Source: Folioceros fuciformis (lineage: Eukaryota > Anthocerotophyta > Anthocerotopsida > Anthocerotales). From it: a stretch of 64,000 nucleotides of DNA. Position numbers and translations under genes: made by a program. The notes beneath the pieces are model-generated. The model worked only from the letters and a program-made list of their open reading frames with translations, had not been told where the DNA came from and ran no database searches. The stretch spans positions 1-64,000 of the forward strand of contig JBNGIO010006113.1 in NCBI GenBank assembly GCA_049999805.1, read 5' to 3'. Shown in pieces: positions 11,471 through 21,395 of this stretch; the first letter of the stretch is position 1, and each line of letters starts with the position of its first letter.

Positions 11471-13331
11471 CATGTCGAGGTTATTGCGGTCGATTTTGCT
11501 GAAGTCGATGAGACCAATTTTGCGGTCGCTTCCCAGGATGTTGTTGATTCAGCTGATGAGGCACCTCCAGCATTAGTTTTTGCTTCGCCTGAACGACGTT
11601 ATTCATCTAGAAATAGACCTCTTAGGGATCAGTGGCACGAAGTACCTTATGCAGCAACTGACTGGCGAGCTCCACGAATTGCTTCAGTTCGTCGCAACCC
11701 TGTCGATTTTGGTACTGGTTATCCTCCAGAGCCTCGTACATATTAGGAGGCGATTACAAGCGAAGACAAGGATCACAGGATTCCTTCTATCAAAGATGAA
11801 TATGATTCTCTAATAACAAACGAGACATGGGAGCTTTGTCCCTTACCTGCTGAGAGGAAAGCTATGAGCTGCAAGTGGGTGTTTAAGCACAAGCTTAATG
11901 CACAAGGCCAAATAGCTAGATATAAGTCTAGACTTGTGGCTCGTGGTTTTTCATAGGTTGCACGTGTCGACTACACAGAAACCTTCAGCCCTGTAGTCAA
12001 AACTCAATCTATTAGGCTCATACTAGCACTTGCATCTGCTCGAGATTGGGACTTAGAGCAGATGGACGTATCTACAATATTCTTGTACGGGGAGCTTGAA
12101 GAAGATATATTTATGGAGCAGCCTGAAGGTTTTATTGACCCTGAACATCCAACATGGGCATGTAAGCTGAAGAAGACTATCTACGGCCTAAAGCAGAGTG
12201 CACGTGAGTGGTACAAAACCATTGATGCTCACCTGAAGTCTATTGGTTTTCTCCAGAATCCCGCAGATGCCAACGTATATGTCTACTTTAAGGATGGGAA
12301 AATGGTACTATTAGCTCTCTATGTCAACAATGCGATTCTAGCATCAAACAATCGTGAGCTACTAACATGGGTTAAGGAAATGCTCCATAGACAGTATGAT
12401 ATGAAGGACATAGGAACACTTACTTTCGTGCTGGGAGTTCAATTGTTGAGAGACAGACTAAACAAGCTCCTGGTCCTACATCAGACAAAATTTTGTGAGC
12501 GAAACCCTCCGGCGTTTTAACTTACACAGTGCACGACCTGGAAACACTCCTGGCACTGTTGGTTTCAAGCTTACCTCTGAGCAATCACCCAAGGATGATG
12601 ACGAGATTGAAGCTATGTCCTCTGTTCCGTATCGGCTCGCAGTAGGATATCTGAACTATATTGCTTGCTGGACACGCCCGGATATACAACATGTTGTCAG
12701 CTCCGTTGCTCAGTTTCCGGAACGACCTGGCAAAGAGCACTAGGGCGCTGTCAAACGCATCATGCGTTATCTCAAGGGCACCGCAACATATGGACTGTGT
12801 TACAGAGGGGGCGCACCTGATGGTTTCACACTTGTAGGTTACGCTGATGCCGATTGCGCCTCAGACCTCGAAAGTAGACGCAGCCTGTCCGCCTACTGCT
12901 TCTTCCTCTCAGGCGCAGCTATCAATTGGAGTTCAAAGAAGCAGGCTTCTGTAGCTCTGTCCTCCACTGAGGCTGAGTACAAAGCCCTTATGGATGCAGC
13001 TAAAGAAACTGAATGGGAGAGGAGTTTCCTGGCCGGTCTTCATGTCTCATAGCCCTAGCCCACTACAGTCTTTTGTGACAACCAGTCCACCATAGCCCTT
13101 GTACGGAATCCGCGCTTTCATGCACGCACGAAACACATAGAAATCCAGCACCATTTCATGCGCCACTCTGTTGACAGGAAAGTAGTAAGAATTGAGCATG
13201 TATCAACTGACCTTAATGTCGCTGATCTACTCACGAAGACACTGCCTGGTCCTAAGCATACCTTTCATTTAGGACAGATGGGATTGGTAGATCACACCAA
13301 TGTCTTCTCTTCTCCTACCCTCCCACGTTAG
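11471..13331 (+). pseudogene. Copia-3 reverse transcriptase and RNase H, catalytically dead
   Basis: The sequence continues the frame interrupted at 10160. RT motifs: NETWELCPLP, CKWVFKHKLN, QMDVSTIFLYGELEEDIFM (about 12060-12115), [14 protein letters not shown]. The catalytic box, normally YVDD, reads YVNN at 12320-12331, so both metal-binding aspartates are lost. Further damage: stops at about 11743, 11954 and 12741 and a frameshift near 12500. RNase H is recognisable by YADADCASDLESRRSLSAY and SSTEAEYKAL, and ends at 13329-13331, 270 bp before the polypurine tract. Confidence 0.88.
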
Positions 13332-13611
13332 GGTTCTTCAAATCTGGAGATTCTCTTCTCAGCTCTGACAACAGGTTGCCGCGGATAAAGCTTCAGCTCA
13401 ATATCAAATCGCTGCACAGTTGCACTGATTTTTATGCTGGCGAGAGGACATGCAATACCTCTGCCACTCAGCTTTTGGTGCTTCGTCACTTGCCCTGCCA
13501 CAACTACAAGTCTTCCAGTTCCACTGACAATTTGCAGATTGATTCTCAACCGTGAACTGTGGACGTTGAAGTGCACAATTATTACGAAACAGCTATGTCC
13601 TTAAGGGGGTG

Positions 13612-13823
13612 TGTTAGGATAAATAATCGTTGATTATTTATATGCTAAGTACATAGTGTTTCATATTTAGATACACTTATAAAGTGAAGGGGCACCAAGC
13701 CCAATTGACACATATAATATACATTTTTGTTACATACATATTATTATTCAGTCTACTTGCTGTGTTGCTAGGACTACATCTTAGAGGTCCTACGTTCACA
13801 ACACAAAATGAAGTTTCTAGTCA
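13612..13823 (+). repeat. Copia-3 3' LTR
   Basis: 212 bp, TGTTAGGATAA...CTAGTCA, paired with 6254-6470 and followed by the aaatc duplication (13824-13828). Confidence 0.92.
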
Positions 13824-13828
13824 AAATC

Positions 13829-15376
13829 AGACCTGGTCATTGTATGACCTTCCTCGTGACCGCAAGCCTGTGGGCTCCAAGTGGGTCTTCAAAACCAAGT
13901 TGGATAAATTGGGAAATCTAACAAGACACAAAGCAAGGTTACTGGCGAGGGGTTTTACACAGATTATATTGAAACGTCTGCACCATCAGCCGTTCCGTAC
14001 AGTTATGGCAATCGCAGCCCATGAAGATCTCGAGCTCCACCAGCTGGATGTAAAGACCGCCTTTCTTCATGGAGTTCTTGAGGAAGAAGTTGATATGACA
14101 TAGCCACCTGGTTTTGAGAAGAAAGGAGTTGAGCACAAGGCATGTCGTTTGCACAAAACCATATACGGTCTGAAACAAGCACGAAGGGCGTGGAATTAGC
14201 GGATTCATGCCTTACTTGTCAAGCTGGGTTTCAAGCAAAGCGAGGCAAATGTTAGCTTGTACACGTTGAACAAGGGGAAGACATACCTGTTCTTAGTGCT
14301 ATATGTTGACGACATGCTGCTGGCCTCAAACTCTCTGCATCTTCTGATCACTATGAGAGACCTGCTCATGAACCAGTTCAAAATGACACATTTAGGTGAG
14401 GCCAGATACTGTGTTGGTATTCGCATTCAAAGGAACAGGCAAGCTAGAACTCTTTCACTAACACAAGAGAAGTACCTGCGGGAGTGTCTTGCATAGTTCA
14501 ACATGTTAAGCTACAAGCCGTGTTCCACACCAATGGTGGCTGGACAGAGGTTAACTAAGGCAATGTGCCCAGTAACTACTGAGGAGAAGGCAGCTATGGT
14601 TGGAATTCCCTATAGGGCTATTGTAGGTAAGATTTTGTATTCGGGAAATACAACTCGACCGGAAACCCTAGTTGCATCTGGGAACTAATCCTTGTTCCTA
14701 GAGAGTCCTGGAATGGCACATTGGGTAGCAGCCAAATGGGTCCTACGATACTTTGTAGGGACTCTGACAGTAGGGATTAATTTTGCAGGACAGATAGGAA
14801 GCATACTTACCTTGCAAATATTCTGTGACTCAGACTATGCTGCAGACATTGATACTCGGAGGTCAATCTCTGCATTTGTGTAAACCCTTGCAGAAGGTCC
14901 TCTAGACTGGCAATCGAGAAAGCAGCCTACAGAGGCCCTCTCAACTACTGAAGCAGAATATAAAGTCCTTACCGAAGGATCTAAGGCAGCAATGTGGTCG
15001 AGGCGGCTACTAGCAGAATTAGGACATGTTCAAACTGAACCTACGCTGCTACACTGTGATAACCAAGCCTTGGCTGTGGCTTTGGCAAAAAGCCCCGTCT
15101 TTCACTCTCAAACATGCCACATAGGAGTGCAGTACCACTTCATAAGAGAAGCCATTGATGCATAGGAGGTGGCAGTTACCTATGTGGCCACGGCTGATAA
15201 TCCAGCAGATGTATTGACCAAGCCCTTAGCACGGAAGCTACACTACAAGCATATGAAATCTTTGGGTCTCTTACCCACTCAGTCTGCTGCTACGGGAAGC
15301 CACTCGGCCAACTTGTGTATCACTCTGAGTCGAAGGAGTAATTGGCACATCTCTACCATCACGAGCTATGTGGGAG
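13829..15376 (+). pseudogene. Copia-2 reverse transcriptase and RNase H, downstream half
   Basis: Resumes in frame where 6253 stopped: …DELKSLEEN joins QTWSLYDLPRDRKPVGSKWV. RT motifs QLDVKTAFLHGVLEEEV and LYVDDMLLASN (about 14300) and RNase H motifs CDSDYAADIDTRRSISAF, STTEAEYKVL and HCDNQALAVAL are visible. Stops occur at about 14101, 14197, 14494, 14686, 14881 and 15163. The YVDD box is intact, unlike Copia-3. The 3' end reaches the purine tract before the LTR at 15377. Confidence 0.88.
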
Positions 15377-15630
15377 TGTTAAGGTTGAATGCATTGTGTG
15401 CAGCTTCGTAGGGTAGATATGTTAGGGCAGGCTCATTTCAGGGCACGTTTGGTGCCAAGAATAATATTAAGATATGAAACAGTAAGAACCTGTTGACCTA
15501 ATCGTCGAATATCAGTGGGCATGAATAGGCCGTTGCAGCCTGCACCCAAAAGGGGCTGCCGGCAGACATTCATGTGCGCTCTCTCATTTTACTAAGCATT
15601 TGCGTGCAATCTAAGTGTCCTAATTTAACA
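15377..15630 (+). repeat. Copia-2 3' LTR
   Basis: 254 bp, partner of 2889-3142, followed by ggtaa (15631-15635). Confidence 0.93.
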
Positions 15631-15656
15631 GGTAAATTGGCCTTTAAGTGGGAGGT

Positions 15657-15902
15657 TGTAGGGTTATTAAAGCCCAATGTGCTTAGACTAATGTGTTTAG
15701 TCTAAGATTAGTGTCCAATTAAGTATCATTAGTTTAGATTAGCTTAAGCTAATCTGTAGGAAGCTTCTTACACAGCTTTCTGTGCGCTTCTTGTGAAGCT
15801 TCCTTGGGAGCTCTTCTAGAGGGTATAAGTACCCCCTTGAGCTCCCTTGCTATTGAGACATTGTGAGAGTGTGACCTCTCTTTCTCCTCTCCTCCTTCAC
15901 CA
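15657..15902 (+). repeat. Probable 3' LTR of Copia-1
   Basis: Directly after a purine tract (aagtgggagg) the sequence starts tgtagggtta, contains gtataag near 15823 and a pyrimidine-rich end (ctcctctcctccttca). The position, about 45 bp after the RNase H stop once Copia-2 is removed, fits a Copia 3' LTR. There is no second copy in the window to fix its ends. Confidence 0.55.
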
Positions 15903-15933
15903 TGTGGTTCCTCTAGTGATCCTTCACTACCTG

Positions 15934-16149
15934 GAGGTAGTAGTAGTTGAGCTGGTAGGTAGTAGGGACAATAGTGGATGAGTCCTGACTTAGGTAAGAG
16001 TCAGTAGTAGTAGAAGTCCACGTTACTTGGCACAAATCATTCCCTTGAGAGCGAATCATACGGCTACAACAACATAGAGGATGAATGTGGATCTCATGGT
16101 GTCCTCGGACACAACATTTCACTCCACATTCGTGCGCCGTTGCTGGGGA
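15934..16149 (+). mobile_element. Gypsy-type LTR end with primer-binding site
   Basis: 15934-16128 is about 195 bp shared with 17445-17639 and, in its last part, with the solo LTR at 10161-11465; it ends CACTCCACA. Four bases later tgcgccgttgctgggga (16133-16149) closely matches the TGGCGCCGTTGCCGGGGA site found after the 5' LTR of plant Tat/Athila-like Ty3/gypsy elements. The LTR start could be TGTGGTTCC at 15904, but that is not confirmed. Confidence 0.6.
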
Positions 16150-17444
16150 ATGAATTGCTCTCAAGAACCCAAAATAGGCCAGAAATTATTGCATCTTAAA
16201 ATAGAACTTATATAAGGTTTGATAAAGATGATGTCTTGGACTTGATACCGCCCGCAATCAAGGGCACTCCGCAGATTGACCATTTTTAGACTAGACTTTA
16301 TGGCGGGTTGTGGCTCCCGCTCAAAAAACTTTTGTACAAAGAGGCCTGTTGGTGCCTCTTTAAGCAGCCAATATTGGAGACACTTCCCGGTCGAGATCCC
16401 CGCGTTGCCAAGGAGGATAGCATGCGCGAGAACCTCCTAGGAGAGGTCATGAGCATTGCTCCGCGACCGGTGTTGAGGGGGACGAATCTGGAGAACCTGC
16501 TAGCACAAGAGGTTCACCCTCCCCTATCCCTAGAGTTATCCGTCATGTCCGAAATTTGAGTGTGTGTGCAAGACCACCTTTATTGGGTTGAGATCCCCGT
16601 GCTGCAAAGGAGGATAGCGTGCGCAAGAACCTCCTAGAAGGAGTTGAGAACGCTGCTCTGTGGTTGGTAGTGAGGGGGATGAATCCACAGAAGTTGCTGG
16701 CACGGGAGGTCTCTCCTCCCTTATCCCCCGAACTAATGGTCGTGTTCCAAAATTCTAATTGTGAAAGCAGGCGAGGATGAAGGAGTGAGTTGAGTGAGTT
16801 GGGTGAGATGCGTGAGTAAGTTGAGCAAAGAAGATGAGAGAACGAGAAGGAGGGAAGTGAGGCCGATCATAGAACACAATGCGAGGTGTGAGGCAGGAGA
16901 CTGAAATGGAGACGATGGACTAGCTGAACTAATTGGAAGTGGAATGCGACTGCTGTGAGATCGGGGACGTTACTAGAGAGTGGGGAGGCCTTCTGGGGAA
17001 GCCTGGAAAGGTCTCTGAGCGTTGTGTGAGATTGCTGGAGACTTTTGGAGATTAGAGGGAGCTAGGGGAAAATTATTGAGAGGTTGCCAGGAATCTGTGG
17101 GTTGTATTAGAGGCCTCGGGAGTGGAGCCTAGGAAGGGCAAGTGTGCATCGGAGTTTTGCATGTGGGAGAGACTTGCGTGTGTCTGTGGGATAGTGGCTG
17201 GTCTGTAGGGTCCTGTCCTCTAAGGATCGGCGTTGGCATGTGTGGAAAGCATCTAATAAGACCAAATCGGTGAGTCTGGACGCTCTGGGGTAGGAGCCCG
17301 TGGCGGAGCTCCGAGGCGGCGCATACACTAGAAAGTACTAGTTAGGGGGTAGTGTGGGTCCCACCACGGTCATGGGGGCCGTTTTCAGTCGTGGAAATAG
17401 TGACTGCAGCTGTAGAGTAGGGTCCGTGGTAGCTGAGCTAACTG
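16150..17444 (+). other. Non-coding interior of a Gypsy-derived element
   Basis: About 1.3 kb between a Gypsy primer-binding site and a second LTR-like segment. No Gag, protease or RT sequence is recognisable. The only structure I see is the tandem duplication at 16393-16755 and a purine-rich (gaga/tgagtg) stretch at 16770-16900. A non-autonomous element would fit; this is inference. Confidence 0.4.
16393..16755 (+). repeat. Diverged tandem duplication, period about 197 bp
   Basis: 16393-16556 and 16590-16755 both run gagatcccc...aaggaggatagc...gaacctcctag...tgaggggga...gaa...gaggt...cctcccctatccc. The copies differ by scattered substitutions and small indels. Confidence 0.75.
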
Positions 17445-17639
17445 GGGGTAGTAGTAGTTGAGCTAGTAGGTAGTAGGGAGAATAGTAGGTGAGTCCTGAG
17501 TTAGGTAAGAGTCAGTAGTGGCATTATCCCACGTTACTTGGCACAAATCATTCCCTTGGGAACGAATCATACGACTACAACGATATAGAGGGTGAATGTG
17601 GACCTCACGGTGTCCCCGAACACAACATTTCCGTCCATA
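17445..17639 (+). repeat. Second copy of the Gypsy-type LTR end
   Basis: Similar to 15934-16128 (ggtagtagtagttgagct…ttacttggcacaaatcattcccttgg…gtgaatgtgga). Not followed by a primer-binding site but by integrase-coding sequence, so it is either a 3' LTR of an element inserted in another Gypsy copy or a recombination junction. Confidence 0.6.
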
Positions 17640-18115
17640 GCTACAAAGATGGGTAGCTCGATATTCTTGGAAGGAAGGCAAGCTATTCATCAAGGAACAT
17701 GGACTTTCTAAGGAAGTGCTTGCCCCAGCAAATAGGGAAGCGATTGTGACAAGAGTGCATGACATGATGGGACACTTTGGAGTGAAGAGAACCCACCACA
17801 TGCTTAAGATGACATTCTCATGGGCAGGAATGTACACTGATGTGGAGCGGGTGGTGGCTAGATGCGTTGCTTGTGATGTCGTGAAGGCGAGGTTTGGAGA
17901 ACTAGATCTAGTGCTGCACTCACTACCCATAAGAAGACTACTCTACAAGTGTTCGGTCGACCTGATGACTGTGGGTGGTTGGTTAGACGGCCTACGACTA
18001 AGCTAGGCTACAAGCATTGCATGCTTATGATTGAGCATTTTTCGAAGTGGGTGGAGATTGCATTGTTGTCTGCAAGAACAACTCATTACATGTCCAGAGC
18101 TGTTAGCCCCAAAAA
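17640..18115 (+). pseudogene. Ty3/gypsy integrase fragment
   Basis: The frame through 17716-18006 encodes the integrase HHCC zinc-binding domain: HDMMGHFGVKRTHHML then CVACDVVKA (H-x3-H and C-x2-C). Near 17950 the frame shifts to one encoding the start of the catalytic core, YKHCMLMIEHFSKWVEIALL (to about 18070). Nothing of the RT or the rest of the core is found, so it is a short broken relic. Confidence 0.8.
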
Positions 18116-19281
18116 TAATCATCGAAGGATTACTCTGATGTCTCACCGGACTCATCTATGGAGTCCGAAGGAAAGGCTTGGATTTTAATTAATGGGTATT
18201 TTCGGTGAACCCTGGTTCATCGGAGTAGAAGACATGCCGAACTCCAGGCCGCTAGAAGGACAACCGAACTGACAGTAAGGACAGTCCGTTCAAGATATGG
18301 TGCTCTTCCATCATGTAGAAAGTCAGGTGTAACCGTCTCAAACAGTTGCAGGCGTATTGGCGACATCGGGCATAAGGTCTTCTTTCGCTCCACTCCACCT
18401 ATGCTCACCTCACCCACTTGTTTCCGCTTTCTGGTTTTGCTTTCACTCATTCTCAGAGCACGGTTTAGGGTAACCACCCGTTGGTTCCTCCTTCACGTTC
18501 TAAGGCTTGTAGGACCTCTCCACCATGTCTCCCTGGTAGTTTTTTGGGATTGGCAGCACATGGAGCCTCAACACAAAGTAGATTCAATCGTGCTCCTATC
18601 CAAATTTTGCTCCTTGGATAGTGGCGGCAGGGGATCTCATGAAGCAATGGGAGTTGGGCATCTTCTAGTGCCCCTCGAGCATGAACTCCACGGCCACTGT
18701 TTGGGGATTCGCCCGGACCATGCTACAATATGCTCGCGGCAAGCCTACTTCCTCCAAGGTTCGAGACAATCCCATTATATGGACTGTCCTGATGATGGGC
18801 AAGGTATATCGACAGCCAGTAGAGGAGCGTGGCGGGCTCTATCTTAATTCACAGCGCAACAAGGACATGGTCAAGGAGGCAGCGGTACCGCTCTTGCAAG
18901 ACGACTCCACCAAAACCACCAATTGGTGGTTGATTCATTACCTTACGGACCCTCGGATCAGGGGAGTGGTTGTTGCACTATCTGGCTACACCACTTGCAC
19001 CTTGGGCCTTCCGTCTCTACTTAGGCCGAGCATATGCATCGCCTCCAGACTTGAGATCCATTGTTCCTCCAATCTTTGGAGTAGATGAGACTTTCCATCT
19101 CTTTTTCAATAATAGAAAATATTTCGTACCTTGTGAATGAAACCCTAAACCCTAAAACCCTACTTTATATTTTGGTGGCCTTTTTTTAATAGTGCATCTT
19201 CATCCTTCTATAAAGGAGCTTTGGTTTACCATGGTTTACAAGCTGGGAACCAATGCAACAAGTCTAGCGGCTTCAATACTA
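18116..19281. other. Intergenic stretch without a recognised gene
   Basis: Several open frames of 60-148 codons exist on both strands (for example 18681-19088 +) but none has a domain I recognise. A short interstitial telomere-like run, aaaccctaaaccctaaaaccct, lies near 19140-19162. Confidence 0.5.
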
Positions 19282-19310
19282 CTTTATTATCTATTATCTT
19301 TAAGGATCAT
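19282..19310. repeat. 29-bp repeat at the 3' end of the LINE (possible TSD)
   Basis: ctttattatctattatct... at 19282-19310 matches 22617-22645 at 27 of 29 positions, and these two copies bracket the LINE. On the minus strand the right-hand (upstream) copy precedes the truncated LINE and this one follows an AAAT-rich tail, as expected of a target-primed insertion. Confidence 0.65.
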
Positions 19311-19462
19311 ATTTATTTATTTATCATTAGGCGTATGCAGCCGTGAGGCTATGACGCCGGAACGTGAATCAAAACATGATTGAATGGACACTTTAGGAAA
19401 GTGCACAAGAAAGAGGATTAGAGCAAACAAAATAGCAAAACTAGATAGTTATGTCAGTAAGC

Positions 19463-19851
19463 CTAAGTTAAGTAATCGCCAATCACCTTGAAGTAAGAGA
19501 GAAGTTTTTTCCTGAGTTTGGGAACACTAAGAAGTTGGCGGATATCGTAGTAAGAGCCTTGAAACATCTGGATCCAAGTGTTGCGAGTGGCCATACATTG
19601 GCCAAGGATGTGGTGACGAGTTTCTTTTGAAGACCTGCATTTCCAACAAAATGGATCCTCTTCAATGTTGAATCTCTTAAAGTAAGCCCCAATAGCCATT
19701 TGCCCAGTCCGAAGCTGGGTGAGAAATGATGAGAGCTTACGGTCATGGAGACCAAGGCGTTGTAGCACCGAGGCCGAAGGGCCACCAAGCACCACCCTCT
19801 TAAGCGCAGAAGCCTTAGTTGAGGAAAGGTGGAGAAAGGTTCCATGAGAAA
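19463..19851 (-). pseudogene. LINE ORF2 C-terminal region (zinc-finger part)
   Basis: Encodes about 128 residues including LSSFLTQLRTGQMAIGAYFK and the CCHC-like FCWKCRSSKETRHHILGQC, the region after RNase H in I/Tad-like LINE polyproteins. The open frame extends upstream to 19897, but that upstream portion (about 19852-19897) reads through 28S rRNA sequence and does not belong to the LINE. Confidence 0.78.
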
Positions 19852-20277
19852 GGTCCCAGCAGGTATGCTCGCACTCAAACCTTTCACAGAAGATCATGGT
19901 CGGTCGATGGTGCTCCCCTTTTACGGGGATCCCACCTGTCAGGTTCCTTGCGCCTCAATGGGTTTGCCACCCACCGGCTCGCATACATGTTAGACTCCTT
20001 GGTCCGTGTTTCAAGACGGGTCGGATGGAAAGCTCAATACGCCAGCGTCCAGAGCGCGCAGGTGCCCGAGGGCCCGCCGAAAGGAGCGCGCTTCCTTCCT
20101 CGGCCAACACAACGGCATAGGCCGGCAACTGAAGCCGGCTCTTGTCCCGCCGCATCGGCCCACGCTGACCAGCGCCCCGCGCTAATCAGTGGACCAGCTT
20201 CTCGCCGTTCCGCATCAAACCGAGGCACACCCGCAGCTTCCATTCGCTTCCCTCTCAGCAATTTCAAGCACTCTTTC

Positions 20278-20323
<46 letters not shown>

Positions 20324-20667
20324 CGCTATCGGTCTCTTGCTAGTATTTAGCCTTGGATGGAATTTACCACCCGCTTAGGGCTGCATTCCCAAACAGCCCG
20401 ACTCGCCGATAGCGCCTCGTGGAGCAACAGGGTCCAAGCTCGACGGGGCTCTCACCCTCTCTGACATCCCGTTCCAGGAGAACTTGGGCTCGGTCCGTTG
20501 CAGAGGACGCTTCTCCAGACTACAATTCGCACAGCAACACCGTGCAATTTTCAAGCTGGGCTATTTCTAGTTCGCTTGCCGTTACTAGGGAAATCCTGGT
20601 TAGTCTCTTTTCCTCCGCTTAGTGATATGCTTAAACTCAGCGGGTAGCCTTGCCTGATTTGAGGTCA
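19852..20667 (-). rRNA. 28S (large-subunit) rRNA, 5' fragment only
   Basis: The minus strand matches the 5' end of nuclear 28S rRNA. The universally conserved start (reading gcatatcactaagcggagg, about 20640-20605) is present, and the D1/D2-side site cgacccgtcttgaaacacgg is at about 20018. The match ends abruptly at ggtccc (about 19852), where LINE coding sequence resumes. It is about 0.8 kb of a roughly 3.4-kb gene, so it is not functional. Confidence 0.88.
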
Positions 20668-20961
20668 GATTGGATGCCAGACCGGCGCGATCACCGCGCC
20701 CACCTGATTCGAGTACCTTCGGGCCGGCGCATGAGGACGGCCGCGCAAACAGTTTCCGCCCAGTCGGGCGAAATCACCTTGGCCGCGGGGCCTCGCCACG
20801 CCCTGCCCAGACTCCCTGCATTTTAGCCGACCGGGACACCTCCCTCCTTCGCCTTCGCGCTTTGGGGGGCTCCCGGACAGCCAGCCATTCACTTCGCCGC
20901 ATCTTTTCCCCCACCCCTCCGCCGGAGCAGCGGGTGAGGGGACGGGCGTTTGCGAGCACAC
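20668..20961 (-). other. ITS2 of the rDNA fragment
   Basis: About 294 bp of GC-rich spacer between the 3' end of 5.8S and the start of 28S on the minus strand. Its presence shows that the source was rDNA or unprocessed pre-rRNA. Boundaries are estimated from the conserved gene ends. Confidence 0.8.
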
Positions 20962-21118
20962 GATGCTCAGGCAGACATGCCCTTGGAACAAGTCCTCGGG
21001 CGCAACTTGCGTTCAAAGACTCGATGATTCGCGGAATTCTGCAATTCACACTACGTATCGCATTTCGCTGCGTTCTTCATCGTTGCAAGAGCCAAGATGT
21101 CCGTTGCTGAGAGTAAAC
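20962..21118 (-). rRNA. 5.8S rRNA, complete copy within an rDNA fragment
   Basis: About 157 nt. On the minus strand it reads ctctcagcaacggacatcttgg, then gatgaagaacgcagcgaa, gtgtgaattgcagaattc and gagtctttgaacgcaagttg, all hallmark 5.8S segments. The gaattgcagaattc variant and the aacgcagcgaaatgcgatac form fit bryophytes and ferns rather than seed plants. It is embedded in a LINE and lacks the rest of the rDNA unit, so expression is unlikely. Confidence 0.9.
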
Positions 21119-21395
21119 TTGCTTTAGTCTCTTTTTCTCGTTTGCGGCTTTTCAGCACGCACACGCTTCTTCAGGCTCCAACACGGAGCCTCCCGGCTCG
21201 TGCACACTTGTCTCTTGTGCTTTGAGGGCAAAAGGGGACCCCCGGCAGCCGCAGCTCCCGGGAGGAGGGGGTCCAACCCGGTCTCGCCCCATTGAGGGAC
21301 GGGACATACGCCACAGGGGGGGGGGTTGTCCCGACACACCGCATCGCCAAGGCCAGCGTGCGCTGACTGGCTTCCCTCGTCGCAAGCGACGGTAA
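21119..21395 (-). other. ITS1 of the rDNA fragment (3' part)
   Basis: GC-rich spacer with a run of nine or ten G/C near 21316-21326. No 18S 3' end (cctgcggaaggatcatt) is found, so the fragment begins within ITS1. The junction with LINE sequence, placed near 21395-21440, is uncertain. Confidence 0.65.

Larger units (their letters stand above)
6254..13823 (+). mobile_element. Copia-3: Ty1/copia element inserted in Copia-2, itself carrying a Gypsy-type solo LTR
   Basis: LTRs 6254-6470 and 13612-13823, both TGTTAGGATAA...GTCA, bounded by aaatc duplications. The primer-binding site is at 6471 and the polypurine tract (ttaagggggtg) at about 13601-13611. Gag, protease and integrase are in one long frame (to 9965), and RT and RNase H lie at 11471-13331. 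The coding sequence is cut at 10160 by a 1305-bp solo LTR. The first ~105 bp of the two LTRs are almost identical; the 3' halves differ by an internal duplication and several substitutions. Confidence 0.93.
2889..15630 (+). mobile_element. Copia-2: Ty1/copia element with both LTRs, split by Copia-3
   Basis: Two 254-bp LTRs beginning TGTTAAGG and ending TTTAACA bound this element, with a perfect ggtaa duplication outside. A TGGTATCAGAGC primer-binding site follows the 5' LTR and a purine-rich tgtgggag precedes the 3' LTR. Inside are a Gag-protease frame, a fragment of integrase, then (after the inserted Copia-3) RT and RNase H with many stops. By hand count the LTRs differ at about 19 of 254 positions, nearly all transitions, so the insertion is not recent. 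Removing Copia-3 (6254-13828) restores a continuous reading frame into the RT. Confidence 0.93.
1..15902 (+). mobile_element. Copia-1: outermost, deleted Ty1/copia element split by Copia-2
   Basis: Gag, reverse transcriptase and RNase H of a Ty1/copia element occupy 386-2867. The RNase H frame ends at 2867, and 16 bases later the host sequence is interrupted by Copia-2 at its ggtaa target. It resumes after 15630 with a purine tract (aagtgggagg, 15646-15655) and then an LTR-like stretch starting TG near 15657, with a TATA-like gtataag near 15823, ending around 15902. The right boundary is approximate and the left LTR is not in the window. This is the oldest layer of the nest because the other insertions lie inside it. 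Confidence 0.75.

Noticed and set aside
19138-19165. Telomere (aaaccct repeats)
   Set aside because: Fewer than four units, interstitial, with non-telomeric sequence on both sides.
19852-19897. N-terminal extension of the LINE C-terminal frame (MIFCERFECEHTCWDL)
   Set aside because: This segment is 28S rRNA sequence on the minus strand read as protein by chance.
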